DNA from: JBAZQS01 sp041645075
Lineage (GTDB): Bacteria; Patescibacteriota; Patescibacteriia; 2-01-FULL-39-33
Direction of reading: 5' to 3'
DNA length: 12,296 nucleotides
NCBI GenBank assembly: GCA_041645075.1
Contig: JBAZQS010000024.1
Coordinates: 1-12,296, forward strand
Numbering within the stretch: position 1 is the stretch's first letter; each line of letters begins with the position of its first letter. Position numbers and translations under genes: made by a program. The notes beneath the pieces were generated by a model. It worked only from the letters and a program-made list of their open reading frames with translations. It searched no databases and was not told the origin of the DNA. Shown in pieces: positions 6,037 through 12,296 of the stretch.

Positions 6037-8595
6037 TTAAGTCCACTCATCTTCGTCAAACCGTTGTTTGAACTTTTCTCTCTCTTTTTCTTCTTGTTCT
6101 ACTTCTTCAATTTTTTCTTCTATCTCATCTACTTCATCATCAACCGAGTTATCATCTTCCTCCGATACTTCTTCCGCCCCTTCAATCTCTTCCTGCGCCT
6201 CCGGCTCTAATTCCTCAATCTCGGCCACTGCCTCATCTTCTTCATTGTCCAAATTTTCACTATCAAATGACTCGTGCTTGAAAACCGTGGGCGATTCTGG
6301 CCCGTCTTCCGACGAGGCAGGCGCCAGCTCGCCTTCCAAATCGTATTCTTTGGCGGCGAAAGCCACCACATCATCAACCTCGCCCAGCCGGTCTAAGAAT
6401 ACTTCTCTGGGTTTGGCGCCATCCGCCGGGCCAATAACTCCTTGCTCTTCAAGCAAATCCAAAATTCTGGCCGCGCGGGCATAGCCGATTTTAAGCCGCC
6501 TTTGCAGTAAAGACGCCGAGGCCTTGCCGGCTTGGCGAATAATTTCTTTGGCCTCGCCCAACAGTGAATCGCCCTCGTCAGTAGAATAATAACCGCCGCC
6601 CTGCGGCGAAAAGCCGCCCGCTTGCCTATCAATAACGCCGTCAATATATTGCGCGCTGCCTTGCTGTTTAATATAGTTAATAATATTGCTAATTTCCCGG
6701 TCTGACAGAAATACGCCCTGCAAACGTTTGGGCTTAGCCACGCCCGGCCCTACAAAAAGCATATCGCCGCGCCCGACCAATTTTTCCGCGCCCGAACAAT
6801 CAAGAATAGTGCGCGAATCAATTAAAGAAGCCACGGAAAAGGCAGTTCTCGCCGGAATATTGGCCTTGATCAAGCCGGTAACGACTTCCACTGAAGGCCT
6901 TTGCGTCGCCAGGATCAGATGAATGCCGACCGCTCGAGACATCTGCGCCAAGCGGACGATGCCGGCCTCAATATCGGCGCCGGCCGCGCTCATTAAATCA
7001 GCCAACTCATCAATAATAAAAATAATATAAGGCATTTTGTCCGCGCCATCGCGGTTATACATTTCAATATTCCTTTTGCCCCGGCGGGATAAAAGCTCAA
7101 AACGCCTTTCCATTTCCACAATCGTCCATTTAAGGGCGTTGATGGTTTTTTTGACATCGGTAATAACCGGGGTCAAAAGATAGGGGATATTATTGTAAAT
7201 CGGCAGTTCAACCCGCTTAGGGTCAACTAAAATAAATTTCAATTCATCGGGGCTGTTTTGATAAAGCAAACTGATAATTAAAGAATTAATGCAAACCGAT
7301 TTGCCCGAACCGGTCGCGCCGGCAATCAGCAAATGCGGCATTCTTTCCAAGCGGGAAAAATACGGCTTGCCGCTCACGTCTTTGCCCAGGGCTAAATATA
7401 AATTATCAACTCTTTCCTTAAACCCTTGGCTGGTCAGCATTTCAAACATCGTGACTCGGGCCGCCACTTGGTTTGGAATTTCAATGCCCACCAAGGACTT
7501 GCCCGGTATGGGCGCTTCAATGCGGATTGGGTGCGCCGCCAAGGCCAAGGCCAAATCGCTGTTCAAGTTGATAATTTTTGACAAGCGCACGCCATCGGCC
7601 GGCCGCAGGGTGTATTGGGTGACGGTCGGGCCGACATTGACTTCGCCCATCTCTACGGGAATGCCGAAATTAGACAAGGTCTTTTTGATAATTTCCTGAT
7701 TGGACCTGATGTCGCCGCTGGTGGGCTTGCTTGATTTGCTGACTAAAATGTCAAGCGGCAATTCAATTTTTTTGCCGAATTTTTTAAATCGCGGTTCAAC
7801 CGGCGCCGGTTCATTTTCAAAATCATGGTCATTAACGGAAATTTTTTTAAATTGGGGTATGTCTTCGGCCGCCCTGGCGTCTGATTCGGCTAATCGCCCC
7901 TCGCTCTCCATGGATTCAGCCATTTCCTCCTCCGGCTCTTCTTCATAAACGCCGTTTTCTGCTTCAAATTTTGAATCGGTTTTACTTAAGCCGGCGCTTA
8001 AAAATAAATAAATTGATTTGAATATATTAAAAATATATTTAACCAATCGCGCCGGCCACATCAAGCCGTAAATGGAGGTTTCAAAAGTCAAAAGCAAGCC
8101 AATCAGAAAAATTGCCAGACACATTATAACCGCTCCCCAGAAGCCCATCAATTTTAAAAACAAAAAAGATAAAATCAAGCCGATTTCGCCGCCGCCCAAG
8201 CCCTTTTGCGCCGAGGCCGCCGCTTCTTTTAAGTCAAATTGTAAATGCCAAAGGGCGGTCAAGCCCAAAACCAAAAGAATGGCGCCCAAATAATTAACGA
8301 ATTTTATCTGATATTTTTCGCCGCGTAGCAGAAAGTAGCCGAACAAAATAGTCATAACCGGAAACAGCCATTTAAGCGAGCCGAATAAAATCGCTAATAC
8401 CGAGACGCCCCAGCGGCCGAAGTCGCCGGCCAAATCAAAAATACTTAATAAGCTCAACGACCCGAAAACAAACAAAAGGATGACCGCGATGCCTTTCTTA
8501 GTTTCCGAATTTATCTGCCAACGGGCGCCGAATTTATTCTCCAAATCAAAATCGTCCAGACGAAAATGTTTTTTCCTTTTTCTGCGGCGGGACAT
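6037..8595 (-). CDS. ftsK: DNA translocase FtsK with an acidic C-terminal extension
   Basis: FtsK is a septal, membrane-anchored hexameric ATPase that pumps chromosomal DNA during division. Seen: basic start MSRRRKRKKH; four or more membrane segments (about 35-55, 62-90, 99-117, 137-171); an acidic/variable linker (205-275); the alpha/beta motor (~280-645) with Walker A GATGSGKS (426-433), LVDPKRVELPIYN (456-468), Walker B IIFIIDE (524-530) and ATQRPSVEVVTG (563-574); and a winged-helix gamma domain (~674-735, LLQRRLKIGYARAARILDLL) that in known FtsKs reads polar DNA motifs and activates XerCD. Unlike typical FtsK, which ends there, this one continues for ~95 residues of mostly Glu/Asp (about 775-840), ending in a basic patch and DEDEWT. 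The ATG at 8595 follows a good promoter; no Shine-Dalgarno is visible. All motor motifs are intact. Confidence 0.96.
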   Translation of the reverse strand: MSRRRKRKKHFRLDDFDLENKFGARWQINSETKKGIAVILLFVFGSLSLLSIFDLAGDFGRWGVSVLAILFGSLKWLFPVMTILFGYFLLRGEKYQIKFVNYLGAILLVLGLTALWHLQFDLKEAAASAQKGLGGGEIGLILSFLFLKLMGFWGAVIMCLAIFLIGLLLTFETSIYGLMWPARLVKYIFNIFKSIYLFLSAGLSKTDSKFEAENGVYEEEPEEEMAESMESEGRLAESDARAAEDIPQFKKISVNDHDFENEPAPVEPRFKKFGKKIELPLDILVSKSSKPTSGDIRSNQEIIKKTLSNFGIPVEMGEVNVGPTVTQYTLRPADGVRLSKIINLNSDLALALAAHPIRIEAPIPGKSLVGIEIPNQVAARVTMFEMLTSQGFKERVDNLYLALGKDVSGKPYFSRLERMPHLLIAGATGSGKSVCINSLIISLLYQNSPDELKFILVDPKRVELPIYNNIPYLLTPVITDVKKTINALKWTIVEMERRFELLSRRGKRNIEMYNRDGADKMPYIIFIIDELADLMSAAGADIEAGIVRLAQMSRAVGIHLILATQRPSVEVVTGLIKANIPARTAFSVASLIDSRTILDCSGAEKLVGRGDMLFVGPGVAKPKRLQGVFLSDREISNIINYIKQQGSAQYIDGVIDRQAGGFSPQGGGYYSTDEGDSLLGEAKEIIRQAGKASASLLQRRLKIGYARAARILDLLEEQGVIGPADGAKPREVFLDRLGEVDDVVAFAAKEYDLEGELAPASSEDGPESPTVFKHESFDSENLDNEEDEAVAEIEELEPEAQEEIEGAEEVSEEDDNSVDDEVDEIEEKIEEVEQEEKEREKFKQRFDEDEWT

Positions 8596-8631
8596 AAATA
8601 ATAAATTTCAAAATAGTTTTGTAACCATCTC

Positions 8632-8660
8632 ATTATATCATTAAATCGCCATAAAATCAA
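8632..8660 (-). promoter_or_regulatory. Promoter of ftsK (extended -10)
   Basis: On the - strand TTGATT (8660-8655), a 17-bp spacer and a perfect TATAAT (8637-8632) preceded by TGA (an extended -10) fit a housekeeping sigma-70-type promoter. Transcription would start near 8625, about 30 nt before the ftsK ATG. It lies in the 70-bp gap after the large surface-protein gene, where I see no terminator hairpin, so read-through may also occur. Confidence 0.65.
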
Positions 8661-8665
8661 AGCGG

Positions 8666-11600
8666 TCAAACATCAGCCGGGCTCTTGTTTTCGGCGCGAT
8701 CGGGTTCTGACGTTTTTCCGGCTTCCGGTTCAATTGGCGCGACCGAATTTTCGGCGGGCGCAATCGATTCAGGATTATTTTTATTATTTTTTTCTAAAAT
8801 TTTTTTCGTTTCATATTCCGCCACCCTTTCTTCCAATTCAGCCAATAACTCCTGGTCTTGCCTGATTTTTTCTTCTACCTCTTGTTCCTCTTTGCTCTTC
8901 TTCTTGTCAATCCGTTTTTCCGCCGGTTGAGCCATAGACAATGGTTTTTCCGTTGCTTGCTTTTCTCCGCGAGCCGCCTCTTGGGCCGCCGGGCCCGCCT
9001 GCACCAAGGCTTCGGCAGTCGGGCCTGCCTGTGCCAAGGCTTCGGCAGGCAGGCCGATGGCCGTATCTTTTAGTTCTGGCGTCGTCGTTTCCTGATTTTC
9101 AAATTTTTCCTTCAATGTTTCCGCGACTTCTTCCAACGGCGAGGGTTCTTTTTTTTGTATTTCCCTCTCCTCTATTGAGGAGAGGGTAGGGTGAGGAGGA
9201 TTAAATTCCCCCTCCTTTTTCCCTGTCCCGCCCTCACCCTGCCCTCTCCCAGAGGGAGAGGGGGTAATCGGTTCACCTCCTTCTTCAACCCTTGGCCCAA
9301 GCGGTTCACCGGCGGTTATGAGCCGTCTGCCTGATTCGCCTCTTTCAAACATCGGCCTTTCGCCGTGGCGCTCCAGGGCGATATCCTGACCCACGACCTC
9401 GTCGGTTTTCTTGTCGCGCAAATCAATATTTTCACTCCTATATTCTTTATACCCATCTTTATTAGCGGCTAAATAATAAATATTGTCGCCGGCCAAAAAG
9501 CCATAACGGCCATGCTTATCCGTAATCTGGACTTCTAACATCTTGTTGTATTCGGGCGAGAAAATCCTGACCACGGATTTGCCCAAAAGCTGTTTGCTGT
9601 CGCGGTCATAAATCATGCCCCAGGCCTTGGCTTTTTTCTGTTCGGCCAATCGCCGAAACAGCCAATACATCAAAGTATGGACTAAAACGAATCCGGCCAT
9701 CAGCCAATTCGGATAAATCACAAAAGATACCGCCGAAAAAATCGGGCCGGCCACGCTGATATTTTTTTTGATTCGGCGCCAGAAATATTTTTTTAAAATC
9801 TGCCGGTCGCTCACATAAGCATCCTCTTGGTCTAACGGGATGTTGGCGACAATGACGCCGGCCTGCCCCTCTTTAATGGCAATATTCTGGCCATGATACA
9901 AATCCACATATTTTTTATCCTCTTTGATGTTCATTAAAACCACGGAAGGGAAAACAAAATTCGGCTTAGTCACTTCAATATAATATTCGCCCTCGTCAAT
10001 CATAAAATTGTAACGGCCGTCTTTGTCCGTAATTCTTGACCGCAATAATTTTTTGGTCTTATGGTCATACAAGCGCACCACCGCCAAATCAATCGGCTTT
10101 TTGGTAATGGAATTATAGACCACGCCCCAGCCCTTTCTTTTTTTCCGCAATAGCCAGATGAACGGTTCGGTGAAGAGATATTGCAGATAATAAATCAAGT
10201 TCCACCATGGGATCGCGGCGACCGTGCTGATTGAAACCACCGTGGCCACGGTTGGCGCTACATAATTGACCGTGACGTTTTCTACCGCCGGATTTTCCAA
10301 TACCTGCTTGACAATATCAGAAATATTTTCCGCTATTTTTTCCGGATTGTTAAGCATCTCAATTATGGTTTTTAAAATATCCTGGTCTTTAGCGACATCA
10401 ATATGAAGATTGATAATATTATTTTGGATTTTAAGGTTGCGCCGTAAATACGGCTTATAGCCGATTTTCGTTATTTCTAAATCATAAACGCCATTGGGCG
10501 CCATAAAACCGAAAAAGCCGTTGGCGTCCGTCAGTTGCGGATTTTTTACGCCAAAACCGTTAAAATCCGCGCCATCCGAGCGTAAAATCACCCTAACCCC
10601 CGGAATCCTTTCCGCGCCCTTTCTATCTAAAGAAACATAGCCCCACGGCAGGACTTTTAATTTCCAAATTTGATTGGAAACCGTCTGGTCAAAATAAATC
10701 GTGGAAATTAATAAATCATAATCGCCGGGCGCGGCGGGCAGGATAAACGAGGTCTGATATTTATTCTGGGCGCCGTCCAAAGAAATAAAATAATTCTTAT
10801 CGCCGATTTGCGCCACCAGCAAAGAAACCGGCTTGGGCAGTTTGTCGCGCCGGATGTTTATGGTTAAATCGTGGGACGGCAAGATAAATAATTCTCTCGC
10901 CTCATTGGCAAAAATTTGCAAGATGCCATTATTGACATAAAAATTAAAATTGGGATTTTGTTCAATCACGGCGCCGCCTCCGACACCGGGCACGCCGGGT
11001 ACCGGACCGGGCAGGATTCCCCCTTTGGGCATAGCCGCCACGCAACCGCAATTGATAATATTATTCTGATTGTATCGGACAAAAGCCGTGTAAGCGTAAG
11101 TATTATCATTGACCACATTGCCATCATAAAAACTTTGGTCAGAACCGCTATAGACGGTTTGGCCATTGCTAATAGAATTGACGCAAGAATTGGCGCGCTG
11201 CCACTGCACGCTGTTAAACTGGAAAACATTCGGCACATTGGGCGGATTATTCCAGCCGACACTGGCCCAATTATTGCCGGATAAAACGCTGATATTGGAA
11301 ATGCACTGGACGTCGGTGCCGGCCGAGGGCGTGGCCGAAACGCATGAACCGGCCGAATATTCGCCATAGGCATTGCGCGTAAAAAGTTTATAATTGTAGA
11401 TTTTGCCATTTTTCAATCCCGTATCTTCATAGCCGGTAAAATTGCCCTCACCCAAAACCACGCCATCATTAATGCCGGCCGATTGGCAATTGCCCTTTAC
11501 TCGGACCACTCTCGCGGCCCAAAAAATAAAATCGTGGACACTGCTATTGGGTGGATTATTCCACAATAAAGCCACGCCCTGATTGACGGCATTGGCCTGG

Positions 11601-12296
11601 ACGCCGGAGACGCCGTAGGCGATTCTGGTAGCGCTACCGAAGGTGCCTTGGGAGCAAGCATTGGCGCTGTTGCAAATAAAAATCGTGTACCAATAAGTGA
11701 CGCTCAAGCCGATATTCGGGTCATTGTATACCGCCACAGGCGGGCCGTCATAAATGCCATTGCCCTCGCCCATGTTGGCAGGCGCCGATTGGGTGCTTCT
11801 TCTGATGACTAATCGGGCCACATCCGCGCCCGTGGGATAATTAATACTGATTTCCGCGCCTTTATTTTTAGCCAGCACGCCAATCGTAGGATTGCTGATG
11901 CCGCAGGTTGCCATAAAAGTCCCGGGATTTTTTTGGGTGAGCGAGCCGTCCGAGGACAGGACATAATATTTATAGATGTTGCCAATGGTTAGTCCGCTGA
12001 TAGTAACTGAATGATTAATGCCCGCCGCGCCCGTGATTATATTTTCATTATCGGCCGTAATGCCATAACCGACTTCGGTGGAAGCGCTGGCGTCCGAAAT
12101 GGTGGTTTTACCGCGAACAGTCGTCCAATATTCGGTCTTCCAAGTAATCGTGACCGACCCGCAATTAGAAACCACATTGCCCAAGGGGGGGGTGATTTGC
12201 AATGTTTTTATTGGCTTGGGCGGAGGCGGCGGCGGTGGCACGCCGCCGCTTTCAATCTTGGCGTTGATATTGACGGTGCCGCCGGCGCTATTAGTC
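8666..12296 (-). CDS. Large FN3 / carboxypeptidase-regulatory-like multidomain membrane protein (N-terminus outside window)
   Basis: An envelope protein of unknown function. The frame stays open past the right edge; the GTG at 12241 is internal, with codons for TNSAGGTVNINAKIESGG before it. Numbering from that GTG: a Pro run (2-8), about four FN3-like beta domains (~13-113, 115-208, 211-305, 311-405), a further beta domain (~435-530), and a carboxypeptidase-regulatory-like domain (532-615; LTDANGFFGFMAPNGVYDLE). Then come a hydrophobic stretch (659-698), a second such domain (703-785; TDKDGRYNFMIDEGEYYIEV), a second hydrophobic stretch (827-862), a third domain (873-955; TDKHGRYGFLAGDNIYYLAA), and a hydrophilic tail (956-1191) with Pro/Ala-rich parts and a coiled coil (~1108-1152). 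Basic residues flank the membrane segments (LLRKKRKG, WRRIKKN, FRRLAEQKK). Two palindromic DNA repeat families are translated within the tail. The stop is TGA, 70 bp before ftsK. Adhesion or envelope scaffolding is only a guess. Confidence 0.8.
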   Translation of the reverse strand, partial: TNSAGGTVNINAKIESGGVPPPPPPPKPIKTLQITPPLGNVVSNCGSVTITWKTEYWTTVRGKTTISDASASTEVGYGITADNENIITGAAGINHSVTISGLTIGNIYKYYVLSSDGSLTQKNPGTFMATCGISNPTIGVLAKNKGAEISINYPTGADVARLVIRRSTQSAPANMGEGNGIYDGPPVAVYNDPNIGLSVTYWYTIFICNSANACSQGTFGSATRIAYGVSGVQANAVNQGVALLWNNPPNSSVHDFIFWAARVVRVKGNCQSAGINDGVVLGEGNFTGYEDTGLKNGKIYNYKLFTRNAYGEYSAGSCVSATPSAGTDVQCISNISVLSGNNWASVGWNNPPNVPNVFQFNSVQWQRANSCVNSISNGQTVYSGSDQSFYDGNVVNDNTYAYTAFVRYNQNNIINCGCVAAMPKGGILPGPVPGVPGVGGGAVIEQNPNFNFYVNNGILQIFANEARELFILPSHDLTINIRRDKLPKPVSLLVAQIGDKNYFISLDGAQNKYQTSFILPAAPGDYDLLISTIYFDQTVSNQIWKLKVLPWGYVSLDRKGAERIPGVRVILRSDGADFNGFGVKNPQLTDANGFFGFMAPNGVYDLEITKIGYKPYLRRNLKIQNNIINLHIDVAKDQDILKTIIEMLNNPEKIAENISDIVKQVLENPAVENVTVNYVAPTVATVVSISTVAAIPWWNLIYYLQYLFTEPFIWLLRKKRKGWGVVYNSITKKPIDLAVVRLYDHKTKKLLRSRITDKDGRYNFMIDEGEYYIEVTKPNFVFPSVVLMNIKEDKKYVDLYHGQNIAIKEGQAGVIVANIPLDQEDAYVSDRQILKKYFWRRIKKNISVAGPIFSAVSFVIYPNWLMAGFVLVHTLMYWLFRRLAEQKKAKAWGMIYDRDSKQLLGKSVVRIFSPEYNKMLEVQITDKHGRYGFLAGDNIYYLAANKDGYKEYRSENIDLRDKKTDEVVGQDIALERHGERPMFERGESGRRLITAGEPLGPRVEEGGEPITPSPSGRGQGEGGTGKKEGEFNPPHPTLSSIEEREIQKKEPSPLEEVAETLKEKFENQETTTPELKDTAIGLPAEALAQAGPTAEALVQAGPAAQEAARGEKQATEKPLSMAQPAEKRIDKKKSKEEQEVEEKIRQDQELLAELEERVAEYETKKILEKNNKNNPESIAPAENSVAPIEPEAGKTSEPDRAENKSPADV
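8993..9054. repeat. Tandem pair of palindromic repeats translated as (T/P)AEAL(A/V)QAGP
   Basis: Two adjacent ~31-bp units share the core CCAAGGCTTCGGCAG. The right-hand unit has perfect 9-bp arms (9023-9031 GCCTGCCTG and 9046-9054 CAGGCAGGC); the left-hand unit has the same arms with one mismatch (8993-9001 and 9016-9024). They overlap by two bases and encode residues ~1063-1084 (LPAEALAQAGPTAEALVQAG) of the surface protein without breaking its frame. I recall this kind of GCCGAAGCC-cored palindrome as a common dispersed element in CPR genomes. Confidence 0.7.
9163..9262. repeat. Inverted pair of CCCTCTCC hairpin repeats inside the surface-protein gene
   Basis: Left copy: a perfect 10-bp stem (9163-9172 with 9177-9186, 4-nt loop) followed by TAGGGTGAGG. 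Right copy: CCTCACCCTG followed by a perfect 9-bp stem (9242-9250 with 9254-9262, 3-nt loop). The right copy is the reverse complement of the left with small changes, so the two face each other across a ~35-bp middle. They encode residues ~994-1027, including TPSPSGRGQGEGG and PPHPTLS, a translated signature of a hairpin repeat that I recall from many Gram-negative and uncultured genomes. Confidence 0.75.

Noticed and set aside
6068..6484. 138-codon Ser-rich + strand frame opposite ftsK
   Set aside because: It is the antisense of Glu/Asp-rich codons of the FtsK tail, with no start signal or recognisable domain.
7289..7699. 136-codon + strand frame opposite the FtsK motor
   Set aside because: Antisense shadow of conserved motor motifs; no family features.
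9163..9262. Hairpin pair considered as a transcription terminator or sRNA
   Set aside because: The stems have no T-run and lie within an uninterrupted coding frame, and the protein continues for over 160 residues beyond.
10966..11409. 147-codon - strand frame inside the large surface-protein gene
   Set aside because: A frame-shifted shadow of the FN3 region; the real frame shows coherent domains through the same stretch.

Overview
The window looks like chromosomal DNA from a Candidatus Patescibacteria (CPR) type bacterium. This is an inference. It rests on AT-leaning DNA with strong local GC swings, large secreted proteins combining beta-helix, fibronectin-III and carboxypeptidase-regulatory-like domains, in-gene palindromic repeats of kinds I recall from CPR and other metagenomic genomes, and a compact ftsK - rodZ-like - recA order. 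No 16S rRNA is present to settle it.

Layout. The + strand carries only the 3' end of rpoC (1-821), closed by a hairpin terminator at 869-893. All else is on the - strand. Read in transcription order from the right edge it is: a very large surface/membrane protein cut off at its N-terminus (12296-8666); ftsK (8595-6037) with its own clear promoter; a roughly 90-bp AT-rich dyad repeat; a RodZ-like HTH-TM-Ig protein (5943-5272); recA (5230-4154) with a plausible promoter overlapping the end of the previous gene; and a secreted right-handed beta-helix protein (4067-939) that converges on rpoC. Genes fill almost the whole window and no intergenic gap exceeds 120 bp.

How the genes fit together. 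ftsK, the RodZ-like gene and recA form a housekeeping block for chromosome segregation, cell shape and recombination. It resembles the Firmicute rodZ-pgsA-cinA-recA neighbourhood with the middle genes missing. It is flanked by two large envelope proteins of unknown function. The beta-helix protein is a mosaic: a low-GC helix core sits between a GC-richer N-terminus and a GC-rich tail of thrombospondin-like Cys repeats plus a threefold LIK/VY repeat domain. Its upstream region contains a G10 tract close to -10-like hexamers. The other protein combines Cys-containing FN3 modules, three carboxypeptidase-regulatory-like folds separated by membrane segments, and a disordered tail in which two families of palindromic DNA repeats are translated in frame.

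I found no tRNA, rRNA, CRISPR array or transposase, and no defined new multi-gene system. The most unusual material is the architecture of the two surface proteins and the repeat DNA inside and around genes.
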